From Chloroflexota bacterium (lineage in GTDB: Bacteria > Chloroflexota > Dehalococcoidia > SM23-28-2 > RBG-16-64-32), in contig JADFNQ010000037.1 in NCBI GenBank assembly GCA_022563285.1, forward strand, positions 1 to 9,563: a DNA stretch of 9,563 nucleotides, given 5' to 3'. Shown here piece by piece: positions 1 to 6,052 of this stretch. The notes below the pieces were generated by a model. The model was not told the origin of the DNA and ran no database searches. It worked only from the letters and a program-made list of their open reading frames with translations. Positions within the stretch are counted from its first letter, which is position 1, and the number at the start of each line of letters is the position of its first letter. Made by a program: the position numbers and the translations under genes.

Positions 1-7
1 GGGCGTC

Positions 8-799
8 GTGACCCCTCGCATCACGGCTGTCCTGTTCGATCTGGGCGATACGCTGTGGCACTTCCCCAGCATGCCGCCCGTGGCCGTCATCCGCGGCGAG
101 ACGGTGGGGCGCCTGTCGCGGCTGCTGGAGAGCTGGGACGAGGAGGTCACGGACGCTCGAGGGTTCCTGGGCCGTGATATCCGCCTGGCGGTGGAGGTGG
201 AGACCTCCCGCGCCTTCCACGGCGACTGCATCGACCCCGGCTACCCGGAGCTGTGCCGGAGGGCGGCGGCCCGTCACGGCCTGAAGCTGACGCCGGAGCA
301 AGGGGAAGAGCTGTGGGAGGCCTGGAACCTGGGCGGTAAGTTCCTCGGTCGTACCCTCTATCCGGGTGTCCTGGACACCCTGCGCTGGCTCAGAGGGCGC
401 GGCTTCCGGCTGGGCTCCGTGACTAACCGCGGCTACAGCGGGCCCCGCTTCCAGCAGGAGATGCGAGACCTGGGGCTGGCGGAGCTGTTCGAGGTGGTGG
501 TCATATCCTGCGACGTCGGCTACATGAAGCCGCACCCGCGCATCTTCGAGTATGCCCTGGAGGCGATGGCGCTGACGCCGGGGGAGACGGCGATGGTGGG
601 GGATAACATTCGTGCCGATGTGGAGGGCCCCAAAGCGCTGGGGCTCACGGCCATCTGGTGCCGGCCGACCCTGGACGAGCCGGTGGAGGCCTCGGCGGAC
701 CCGCTTGAGGTCGTCGGCAGCGTGCAGCCCGACTACGCTATCGACGGCATCAGCGAGCTTCGCGACCTGCCGCCTTTCCTGGACAGCGGCCCAAAATGA
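8..799 (+). CDS. HAD-superfamily hydrolase (probable phosphatase)
   Basis: Predicted soluble HAD hydrolase of 263 residues, probably acting on a small phosphorylated metabolite; the substrate cannot be told. Visible motifs: motif I DLGDT at residues 11-15 (nucleophile Asp11), motif II with Thr139 in SVTN, motif III Lys174 in GYMKPHP, and motif IV GDNIRAD at 198-204 (Asp199, Asp204). Residues about 20-115 form the helical cap expected of subfamily I enzymes. One oddity: the usual acid/base Asp two residues after the nucleophile is Gly13, with Asp14 next to it; DxGxT versions are known in other HAD proteins. The GTG start at base 8 gives the normal family N-terminus, but only seven bases lie upstream, so an earlier start outside the window cannot be excluded. 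The stop overlaps the next start as ATGA, which suggests translational coupling. The family is confident, the function is not. Confidence 0.85.
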   Translation: MTPRITAVLFDLGDTLWHFPSMPPVAVIRGETVGRLSRLLESWDEEVTDARGFLGRDIRLAVEVETSRAFHGDCIDPGYPELCRRAAARHGLKLTPEQGEELWEAWNLGGKFLGRTLYPGVLDTLRWLRGRGFRLGSVTNRGYSGPRFQQEMRDLGLAELFEVVVISCDVGYMKPHPRIFEYALEAMALTPGETAMVGDNIRADVEGPKALGLTAIWCRPTLDEPVEASADPLEVVGSVQPDYAIDGISELRDLPPFLDSGPK

Positions 800-1878
800 G
801 ACGGCTCACCTTGCCGGCGGGCGTCGCCGCGCTCGCCCTGATGGCGATTATCTACGCGGCCTGCTCCGGCGCCTTATCGTCGCAGCCCACACCGACGCTG
901 CCCCCGGCGCCTACGCCCACGCCCACGGCAAAGCCGGCGGCTGCGGGGCCTCCGCAGGTGGAAGCCGGCGCCCCAATAGGCGAGCCGACCAGCGGACCCC
1001 CCAAGCGTGAGGCGAAGGTGGTCTACGTGGGGGAGGGCGATGTCTCAGCGGTGGCCCTGACCTTCGATGTCGGTGTGGACGCGGCGCACGTGCCGGAGAT
1101 ACTGGACATCCTCAAAGAGCACGGCAAGCAGGCCACCTTCGGCATCACCGGCGAGTGGGCGATGACCAACCCGGACCTCCTGAAGCGGATGGTAGAGGAG
1201 GGGCACGCGATCATCAACCACTCCTGGAGCCACCCGTCCTTCACCGGCGAGGCCACGGATACCGAGCCGCTGACCGCTGACCAGATACGCGATGAGCTGG
1301 AGCGTACGGAGACGAAGGTCCAGGAGATCGCGGAGGTGAGTACCAAGCCTTACTTCCGGCCTCCCTACGGCGATTTCGACCCGAAGGTGAACAGGGTGGC
1401 CTATGAGGCCGGGTACACGTTCAACATACTGTGGCTGGTGGACTCCCTCGGCTGGAAGGGGCGCTCCCCCGAGTCGATCGTCGCCGTCACCCTGGCATTC
1501 GCCTTCAACGGGTCGATCTTCCTGTACCACACCGACAACTCCCGCGACTTCGCCGCGCTGGGAGAGATCATCGAAGGGCTGGACGAACGGGGCCTGCAGA
1601 TGGTGACGATACCGCAGCTCCTGGGGAAGGAGCCCCTGCCGACGCCGACTCCAACGACCAGCCCGACGTCTTCACCCTCTCCTACTTCCGTCCTTGCGCC
1701 TTCACCCGTCCCCACTTCCACCGCTACGCCGACGCCGAGTCCACCCCCCAAGCCCACGCCAACTCCCGTTCCAACGCCCACGTCCACGCCGACCCCCTCC
1801 CCGACTCCCACGCCGACGGCTACCCAAACGCTCACCCCAACGCCCACCGCAACGCCAACGGTGGCGGCGGCCCCCTAG
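796..1878 (+). CDS. Exported polysaccharide deacetylase (CE4/NodB domain) with Pro/Thr-rich tail
   Basis: Predicted secreted or lipid-anchored CE4 deacetylase of 360 residues, removing N- or O-acetyl groups from a cell-wall or extracellular polysaccharide. Residues 1-22 are a signal peptide (Arg-Arg, then a hydrophobic core) ending at Cys23 in YAAC, a lipobox-like site although Tyr at -3 is unusual. A Pro/Thr linker (about 31-50) precedes the NodB domain (about 75-278). Motifs: TFDVG at 89-93 (base Asp91), HSWSH at 142-146 (metal His142 and His146), RPPYG at 188-192, Asp216 and Trp220 in the motif 4 region, and His245 in FLYH. The second Asp of the usual TFDDG is Val92, so one expected metal ligand is missing; TFDAG-like relatives are common, so this may be a subfamily trait. 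Residues 279-360 are a disordered Pro/Thr/Ser tail, as on many Chloroflexota surface proteins. It starts inside the HAD stop codon. Substrate unknown. Confidence 0.88.
   Translation: MRRLTLPAGVAALALMAIIYAACSGALSSQPTPTLPPAPTPTPTAKPAAAGPPQVEAGAPIGEPTSGPPKREAKVVYVGEGDVSAVALTFDVGVDAAHVPEILDILKEHGKQATFGITGEWAMTNPDLLKRMVEEGHAIINHSWSHPSFTGEATDTEPLTADQIRDELERTETKVQEIAEVSTKPYFRPPYGDFDPKVNRVAYEAGYTFNILWLVDSLGWKGRSPESIVAVTLAFAFNGSIFLYHTDNSRDFAALGEIIEGLDERGLQMVTIPQLLGKEPLPTPTPTTSPTSSPSPTSVLAPSPVPTSTATPTPSPPPKPTPTPVPTPTSTPTPSPTPTPTATQTLTPTPTATPTVAAAP
1636..1866 (+). repeat. Low-complexity Pro/Thr codon tract (C-terminal tail of the deacetylase)
   Basis: This in-frame stretch encodes residues about 281-357, almost entirely Pro, Thr and Ser in irregular TP, PTPT and SPTP units. 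The DNA is a degenerate repeat of codons such as CCG, CCC, ACG and ACC, not an exact tandem array. A shorter tract at about 886-939 encodes the N-terminal linker. Such tails usually act as extended wall-spanning or glycosylated linkers. The tract is prone to length change by slippage, so length differences between strains would be expected. It also creates long open frames on the other frames and strand that are not genes. Confidence 0.85.
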
Positions 1879-1893
1879 CCAGGGCGGCGGCGC

Positions 1894-1915
1894 GCCTGCC
1901 TACCGGCAGGCAGGC
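1894..1915. repeat. Palindrome resembling a dispersed intergenic repeat
   Basis: An 8-base perfect inverted repeat, GCCTGCCT (1894-1901) and AGGCAGGC (1908-1915), flanks the loop ACCGGC. A second register pairs 1894-1900 with 1905-1911 around TACC. It lies in the 52-base gap between the deacetylase stop and argH, directly against a TATAAT box. The core (CCTGCCTACCGGCAGGCAGG) resembles, from memory, a palindrome scattered through many metagenomic and Chloroflexota or candidate-phylum genomes, often seen translated as LPxGRQAG; that could not be checked here. It may also act as a weak terminator for the upstream gene, though no T run follows. Confidence 0.5.
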
Positions 1916-1921
1916 TATAAT
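1916..1921 (+). promoter_or_regulatory. argH -10 box (perfect TATAAT), leaderless-type promoter
   Basis: TATAAT matches the sigma-70 -10 consensus exactly and ends nine bases before the argH ATG. Initiation about seven bases downstream would start the mRNA at or within about three bases of the ATG, giving a leaderless or nearly leaderless message. This fits the absence of any Shine-Dalgarno sequence ahead of this ATG. No convincing -35 hexamer is visible, because the matching position falls in the palindrome at 1894-1915, and there is no TG extension. Confidence 0.55.
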
Positions 1922-1930
1922 GACCCCACG

Positions 1931-3316
1931 ATGGCTGACAGCAACTCGCCTGAGAGCCCTACGGCCCGCGGCCTGGACAGACGGGCTCTGGACTACACGG
2001 CCTCCATCGCCTTTGACCGGCGGCTGTACGTTCACGATATCGCCGCCTCTATAGCCCACGCCCGGATGCTGGCCAAGCAAGGGATCATCCCCGGCGACGA
2101 CGCGAAGGCGATAGAACGGGGGCTGGAGGAGATACGGGGTGAGATCGAGCGGGGCGAATTCCCCTTCCGCCAAGAGCTGGAGGACATCCACCTGAACATA
2201 GAGGCGCGGCTCAAGGAGAAGGCCGGCGAGGCGGCGGGGCGGTTGCACACCGCCCGCTCCCGCAACGATCAGGTGGCCACGGATATGCGCCTGTACGTCA
2301 TGGAGGCCTGCGGCCGGGCGGCCGACGCCATCAAGGGCGTGCAGGCGTCGCTGCTGGCGCTGGCGGAGGCGAACCGGGAGGTGATCATGCCCGGCTATAC
2401 GCACCTCCAGCGGGCGCAGCCGTTGCTGCTGGCGCACCACCTCCTGGCCTACTTCCAGATGCTGGAGCGGGACGGGGAGCGGTTCGCCGATTGCCGGAGG
2501 CGGGCTGACGCCCTGCCCCTGGGCTCGGGAGCGCTGGCGGGGGTGCCGTACCCTATCGACCGCGAGTCCGTCGCCCGCGAGCTAGGCTTCTCGCGGCTCA
2601 CCGAGAACAGCGTCGACGCCGTTGCCGACCGCGACTTCGTGGTCGAGTTCCAGTCGGCGGCGGCGATGACAATGATGCACCTGTCGCGGCTGGCGGAGGA
2701 GATCGTGTTGTGGGCCAGCGACGAGTTCGGCTTCGTCGGCCTGCCGGAGGAGTTCTCCACCGGCTCCAGCATCATGCCCCAGAAGCGGAACCCGGACGTG
2801 GCGGAGCTGGCCCGCGGCAAGACCGGCCGCGTCTACGGCAACCTGATGGCGATACTGACGACGCTGAAGGGGCTTCCCCTCGCCTACAACCGCGACCTAC
2901 AGGAGGACAAGCAGCCGCTGTTCGATACGGTGGACACGCTTATGGGGACGCTGGAGGTGATGGCGGCGATGCTGCCCGCCCTGCGGGTGGACCCCCTGCT
3001 GCCGGAGGCGGCGGCGCGGGGCTCCTACGTGCTGGCCACGGACGTGGCGGACTACCTGGTGCGCAAGGGGGTCCCCTTCCGTGATGCCCACAGGGCGGTG
3101 GCGGAGCTGGTCCGCTACGCCCAGATGGAGGGGAAGGCGCTGCCGGAGCTGACGCTGGAGGAGTACCGTCGCTTCTCTCCCGCCTTCGAGGAGGACGTGC
3201 TGGCGCTGGACCTGCGGTCGGCAATCGAGGCTCGGGATGCGCCGGGAGGCACGTCGTCGCGGCAGGTGGAGGCGGCGCTGAAGCGGGCCCGGCAGGGGCT
3301 GGAGGGGAAGCGGTGA
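1931..3316 (+). CDS. argH: Argininosuccinate lyase
   Basis: Catalyses the last step of arginine synthesis in the cytoplasm, splitting argininosuccinate into arginine and fumarate; normally a homotetramer. The 461-residue product belongs to the fumarase/aspartase superfamily. Visible conserved parts: TASIAFD (Ser25, Asp29) near the N-terminus, HTARSRND at 106-113, GYTHLQRAQP at 155-164 (Thr157, His158), LGSGALAG at 197-204, the mobile-loop signature GSSIMPQKRNPD at 278-289 (Ser279, Ser280, Lys285, Asn287), and YNRDLQEDKQPLFD at 319-332. The frame is open back to 1694, but that stretch is the deacetylase tail in another frame, so ATG 1931 is preferred. The N-terminus lacks the LWGGRF-type segment common in ArgH; 22 residues without it precede TASIAFD. 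There is no Shine-Dalgarno, and TATAAT lies nine bases upstream. The stop overlaps the rpe start. Confidence 0.96.
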   Translation: MADSNSPESPTARGLDRRALDYTASIAFDRRLYVHDIAASIAHARMLAKQGIIPGDDAKAIERGLEEIRGEIERGEFPFRQELEDIHLNIEARLKEKAGEAAGRLHTARSRNDQVATDMRLYVMEACGRAADAIKGVQASLLALAEANREVIMPGYTHLQRAQPLLLAHHLLAYFQMLERDGERFADCRRRADALPLGSGALAGVPYPIDRESVARELGFSRLTENSVDAVADRDFVVEFQSAAAMTMMHLSRLAEEIVLWASDEFGFVGLPEEFSTGSSIMPQKRNPDVAELARGKTGRVYGNLMAILTTLKGLPLAYNRDLQEDKQPLFDTVDTLMGTLEVMAAMLPALRVDPLLPEAAARGSYVLATDVADYLVRKGVPFRDAHRAVAELVRYAQMEGKALPELTLEEYRRFSPAFEEDVLALDLRSAIEARDAPGGTSSRQVEAALKRARQGLEGKR

Positions 3317-3990
3317 CCGGCGGCGTCAAGCTGGCGCCCTCCATACTCGCGGCCGATTTCGCGCGGCTGGGGGAGCAGGTGCGGGAGGCGGAGGCCGCCG
3401 GAGCGGACTCCATCCACATAGACGTGATGGACGGCCGCTTCGTGCCCGTGATCTCCCTGGGCACGCCTATCGTGGAGGCTATCCGGCGGGTGACGGAGCT
3501 GCCGCTGGACGTCCACCTGATGATCGAGCAGCCGGAGCGCCACATCGGCGCGTTCATGGACGCCGGCGGCGACGTGATCAACGTGCACGTGGAGGCGACC
3601 CGGCACCTGCACCGCATCGCGCGGGAGGTGCGGGGAAGGGGGAAGCTGGCCGGGGGTTGCATCAACCCTGGCACGCCGGTGAGCGCCCTGGAGTCGCTGC
3701 TGCCGGAGCTGGATCAGGTGATCGTGATGAGCGTGAACCCCGGCTGGAGCGGCCAGAAGTTCATCGAGGGGGCGTTAGCCAAGATGCGGCGACTGCGGCA
3801 GATGATCGATGATGCGGGGCTGGCGGCGGAGGTCGAGGTGGACGGCGGGGTGACGGTCAGCAATGCGCCGGTCTGCGCGGCGGCGGGGGCTAACTCCCTG
3901 GTGGCGGCCTCGGCGGTGTTCAACGACAGCGCCTCGGTGACGGAGAACATGGCGCGTCTGCGTGAGGCGCTGGCGGCGGGCGCGAAGTAG
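3313..3990 (+). CDS. rpe: Ribulose-phosphate 3-epimerase
   Basis: Interconverts ribulose 5-phosphate and xylulose 5-phosphate in the pentose phosphate pathway; a metal-dependent TIM barrel of 225 residues, the usual length. Family landmarks: APSILAADF at 8-16 (Ser10), HIDVMDGRFVP at 35-45 (His35 and Asp37 as metal/catalytic residues), DVHLMI at 66-71 (His68), MSVNPGWSGQKFI at 139-151, EVDGGV at 175-180 (Asp177), and a phosphate-binding GANSLVAASAVF segment at 192-203. After FVP the usual Asn is Val46, and Trp145 stands where Phe is commoner; both are away from the metal site. The GTG start is supported by GGAGGGG at 3301-3307, five bases upstream, and it overlaps the argH TGA as GTGA, so translation is probably coupled. 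A related sugar-phosphate epimerase such as AlsE is possible but less likely. Confidence 0.93.
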   Translation: MTGGVKLAPSILAADFARLGEQVREAEAAGADSIHIDVMDGRFVPVISLGTPIVEAIRRVTELPLDVHLMIEQPERHIGAFMDAGGDVINVHVEATRHLHRIAREVRGRGKLAGGCINPGTPVSALESLLPELDQVIVMSVNPGWSGQKFIEGALAKMRRLRQMIDDAGLAAEVEVDGGVTVSNAPVCAAAGANSLVAASAVFNDSASVTENMARLREALAAGAK

Positions 3991-4007
3991 GTAGCGGGAC
4001 ACGCTAC
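3991..4007. terminator. Hairpin between convergent rpe and rpmB, possible bidirectional terminator
   Basis: GTAGCG (3991-3996) and CGCTAC (4002-4007) form a perfect 6-base stem around GGACA, directly after the rpe stop and overlapping the rpmB stop codon. Its place between two converging genes suits a shared terminator. Neither strand has a following T run, so intrinsic termination would be weak; the call rests on position and symmetry. Confidence 0.35.
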
Positions 4008-4213
4008 ACCGCCACCTTGAGCTGCGTGCGCAGACAGCGGGTGCAGACGTTCAGCCGCACCGTCTGGCCCTCGATGACGAACGTCCTCTTCTGCACGTTC
4101 GCCTTGAAGGTGCGATTTGTCTTCGGGGCCTTGCGTTCCCAGCGCCCCGCGTGCTTGTGTCGGATATTGCGGCCGAATCTGGTGCCTTTGCCGCAGACGT
4201 CACATCTGGCCAT
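4004..4213 (-). CDS. rpmB: 50S ribosomal protein L28, zinc-ribbon form
   Basis: Small basic protein of the large ribosomal subunit, 69 residues. The N-terminus MARCDVCGKG and the C-terminal VCTRCLRT are typical of L28. Two CxxC pairs (Cys4/Cys7 and Cys57/Cys60) are intact, so this is the zinc-binding (C+) form rather than the Cys-free paralogue that many bacteria express under zinc shortage. The middle (about 24-48) is rich in Lys, Arg, Asn and Thr, as expected for rRNA contact. It is read opposite to its neighbours, converging with rpe across 13 bases and diverging from fakA. A GGTAAAGGCAGG stretch just upstream of the ATG on the minus strand can serve as ribosome binding site. A promoter candidate lies at 4261-4289. 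Confidence 0.95.
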   Translation of the reverse strand: MARCDVCGKGTRFGRNIRHKHAGRWERKAPKTNRTFKANVQKRTFVIEGQTVRLNVCTRCLRTQLKVAV

Positions 4214-4223
4214 CTAGCCTGCC

Positions 4224-4251
4224 TTTACCGCCCGTACGGGCGTGATAGAAT
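4224..4251 (+). promoter_or_regulatory. Candidate fakA promoter
   Basis: TTTACC (4224-4229) and TAGAAT (4246-4251) are 16 bases apart; TAGAAT matches five of six consensus -10 bases. Initiation near 4258 would leave a leader of about 88 bases. In that leader GACCCG (4294-4299) and CGGGTC (4306-4311) form a 6-base stem around CTCCCA. There is no Shine-Dalgarno before the fakA ATG at 4346. Confidence 0.4.
4229..4242. promoter_or_regulatory. 14-base perfect palindrome, operator or leader hairpin
   Basis: CGCCCGTACGGGCG is fully self-complementary. On the plus strand it fills most of the spacer between the candidate -35 and -10 of the fakA promoter, a position where a repressor or MerR-like activator could act. 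On the minus strand it lies in the predicted rpmB leader, 15 bases before the ATG, where CGCCC/GGGCG could fold around GTAC. The symmetry is plain in the sequence; the role is inferred. Confidence 0.45.
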
Positions 4252-4260
4252 GCAGGACGC

Positions 4261-4289
4261 ATGATAGCATCCGCATTGGGCAGCGGCAA
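4261..4289 (-). promoter_or_regulatory. Candidate rpmB promoter
   Basis: Read on the minus strand, TTGCCG (4289-4284) and TATCAT (4266-4261) are separated by 17 bases, a good sigma-70 layout. Initiation near 4254 gives a leader of about 41 bases ending in a GGTAAAGGCAGG ribosome-binding stretch. It faces the fakA promoter candidate, and the two polymerase footprints would overlap. Confidence 0.45.
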
Positions 4290-4345
4290 GGCGGACCCGC
4301 TCCCACGGGTCTCCCCCTAGGCTCACTGCCCCGTCGTAGTCAACC

Positions 4346-5998
4346 ATGGCGACCCGTGTGACAATCGAACAGCTCTCCGGCGGCCAGCTCCGCGACATGT
4401 TCGCCGCCGCCGCCGCCTGGCTGGAGAAGCACGTTGATTCCGTCAACGCCATCAACGTCTTCCCCGTTCCTGACGGCGATACCGGCACCAACATGTTCCT
4501 CACCATGCGCTCTGTTATGGAGGAGGCGAAGCGCTGCCCGGAAGACGACGCGGGGATGATTATGGCGGCGATGTCCCAAGGGGCGCTCATGGGCGCCCGT
4601 GGCAACTCCGGCGTCATCCTATCGCAGATCATCCGCGGCATGGCGCGGGCGGTGGGCGAGGCGCAGGGCGTTGATACCGCCACCTGGGTGCGGGGGTTGG
4701 AGGAGGGCGCGGCTGGCGCGTACAAGGCGGTGACCAAGCCGGCTGAGGGCACCATCCTGACGGTGATGCGGGAGGCCGCCGAGGCGGCGCGGCAGGCGTT
4801 CGACTCGGACGGACAGGGGATCATCGGCGTTCTGGAGGCCACGGTAGAGGCGGCTGCGCAGAGCCTCGACCGTACGCCCACGCTGCTGCCCGTGCTGGCC
4901 GAGGCGGGCGTCGTCGACGCCGGTGGCAAGGGGCTGCTGGTGCTTCTGGACGGGATGGCCCGCCACCTCAAGGGCGAGCCGATGGAGGTGGCCGCGGTCC
5001 CCGTTGAGGAGCAGGTGGGGCAGGAGTGGCTGGCGGTGACCTCACAGCTCCACGAGCAGGAGGGGTCGCTGTACGGGTACTGCACGGAGTTCCTCATCGA
5101 TAGCAAGGAGATGGAGCCGGACTCGGTGCGGAACCGCATGCTGGAGCTGGGCGATTCGGTGCTGGTGGTGGGCGACGACTGGCTGGTGCGGGTGCACCTG
5201 CACACGGATGATCCTGGGGCGGCGCTGAGTTACGGCACCGGACTGGGCTCGCTGCTGCAGGTGAAGGTGGACAACATCCGCCAGCAGGCCGACCGTTTCC
5301 TGGAGATGCACGAGGGCCGGGCCGAGGTGGCGGCCCAGCCGGAGGAGATATCGTCCGTCGCGGTAGCCGCCGGCGAGGGGATGGCGACGGTGTTCCGCAG
5401 CGTGGGCTGCACCAGGGTTGTCTCCGGCGGGCCGACGATGAACCCCAGCACCCGCGATATCCTGGACGTCGTGGAGGCCTGCCCCTCCGATGACGTGATC
5501 GTTCTCCCCAACGATAAGAACATCATCATGGCGGCCAAGCAGGCCGAGGGGCTGACGGAGAAGCGGCTGAGAGTTGTGGAGACGCGCTCCCTACCCCAGG
5601 GTATCGCCGCCCTGCTCGCTCTCAACCAGGACACCGACCTGGAGGCGAACGTAACGGCGATGGAGGAGGCGCGGCAGGGGGTGCGCACGGTTGAGGTATG
5701 CCGGGCGGTGCGCTCCACCAGCATCGGCGGGGTGAAGGTGCGCGAGGGTCAGGTTATCGCCGTCGTGGACGACGAGCTGAAGCTGGCGGCGGAGACGGCG
5801 GAGGAGGGGGTGCTGCAGGCCCTGGAAGGCCTGGAAGCCGAGGGCGCCAGTCTGGTGACGCTGTATTACGGCGCGGACACCAAGCAGGCGATAGCGGAGT
5901 CGCTGGGGGCGCGTGTTCGGGAGGCGTTCCCCCGGTACGAGGTGGAGGTGGTGCACGGGGGCCAGCCTCACTACGACTACATCGTCTCCGTAGAGTAG
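4346..5998 (+). CDS. fakA: FakA-type fatty acid kinase (DAK2/DhaL domain, YloV family)
   Basis: Predicted ATP-binding subunit of the fatty acid kinase, which phosphorylates a fatty acid held by a FakB (DegV) partner to give acyl-phosphate for PlsX/PlsY phospholipid synthesis. The 550 residues match the three-part layout. The N-terminal DhaL kinase domain (about 5-210) has NVFPVPDGDTGTNM at 37-50 (Mg-binding Asp43, Asp45), GARGNSGVILSQ at 83-94, PAEGTILTV at 132-140 and DAGGKGLLVLLDG at 191-203. The middle domain (about 235-320) carries YGYC (Cys246) and VHLH (His284, His286), which match the Cys/His/His set recalled as essential in the staphylococcal enzyme. The C-terminal part (about 335-550), with GGPTMNPST and LPNDKNIIMAA, is the FakB-interacting region. 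The degV gene directly downstream supports the role over dihydroxyacetone kinase: no DhaK is present. The start matches the family but lacks a Shine-Dalgarno. Confidence 0.88.
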   Translation: MATRVTIEQLSGGQLRDMFAAAAAWLEKHVDSVNAINVFPVPDGDTGTNMFLTMRSVMEEAKRCPEDDAGMIMAAMSQGALMGARGNSGVILSQIIRGMARAVGEAQGVDTATWVRGLEEGAAGAYKAVTKPAEGTILTVMREAAEAARQAFDSDGQGIIGVLEATVEAAAQSLDRTPTLLPVLAEAGVVDAGGKGLLVLLDGMARHLKGEPMEVAAVPVEEQVGQEWLAVTSQLHEQEGSLYGYCTEFLIDSKEMEPDSVRNRMLELGDSVLVVGDDWLVRVHLHTDDPGAALSYGTGLGSLLQVKVDNIRQQADRFLEMHEGRAEVAAQPEEISSVAVAAGEGMATVFRSVGCTRVVSGGPTMNPSTRDILDVVEACPSDDVIVLPNDKNIIMAAKQAEGLTEKRLRVVETRSLPQGIAALLALNQDTDLEANVTAMEEARQGVRTVEVCRAVRSTSIGGVKVREGQVIAVVDDELKLAAETAEEGVLQALEGLEAEGASLVTLYYGADTKQAIAESLGARVREAFPRYEVEVVHGGQPHYDYIVSVE

Positions 5999-6005
5999 CT
6001 CCGGC

Positions 6006-6034
6006 TTCAACCCAGCGACGGCGGCTGATATACT
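6006..6034 (+). promoter_or_regulatory. Candidate internal promoter for degV, extended -10
   Basis: TATACT (6029-6034) is preceded by TGA, giving an extended -10 TGATATACT. A weak -35 (TTCAAC, 6006-6011) lies 17 bases upstream. Initiation near 6041 would begin the mRNA at the degV Shine-Dalgarno. It suggests that degV and recG can be transcribed apart from fakA. Confidence 0.5.
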
Positions 6035-6040
6035 GCCCCT

Positions 6041-6047
6041 AAGGAGG
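6041..6047 (+). promoter_or_regulatory. Strong Shine-Dalgarno deciding the degV TTG start
   Basis: AAGGAGG is a full anti-16S match, five bases before TTG 6053. It is the best ribosome binding site in the window and settles the choice of the non-ATG start. Confidence 0.8.
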
Positions 6048-6052
6048 GCTAC

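Noticed and set aside
1694..1930. N-terminal extension of argH rich in Pro and Arg
   Set aside because: It is the deacetylase Pro/Thr tail read in another frame; ArgH homology begins after ATG 1931.
1431..2054. 207-codon open frame overlapping the deacetylase and argH
   Set aside because: Overlapping-frame shadow in GC-rich, low-complexity DNA; no family features and it conflicts with two well-supported genes.
3442..3460. Rpe inactive because of the FVPV variant (Val46 instead of Asn)
   Set aside because: The metal ligands His35, Asp37, His68 and Asp177 are all present, so loss of function is not supported.
2940..3674. 244-codon minus-strand frame opposite argH and rpe
   Set aside because: Pro/Ser/Ala-rich antisense composition, typical of GC-rich shadow frames; no motifs or ribosome site.
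4346..4976. Dihydroxyacetone kinase DhaL subunit
   Set aside because: The DhaL domain is fused to the YloV-type middle and C-terminal domains, and no DhaK or DhaM is adjacent; FakA fits better.
4225..5205. 326-codon minus-strand frame opposite fakA
   Set aside because: Ser/Thr/Pro-rich shadow of the DhaL region; it conflicts with the rpmB-fakA regulatory gap and shows no recognisable domain.
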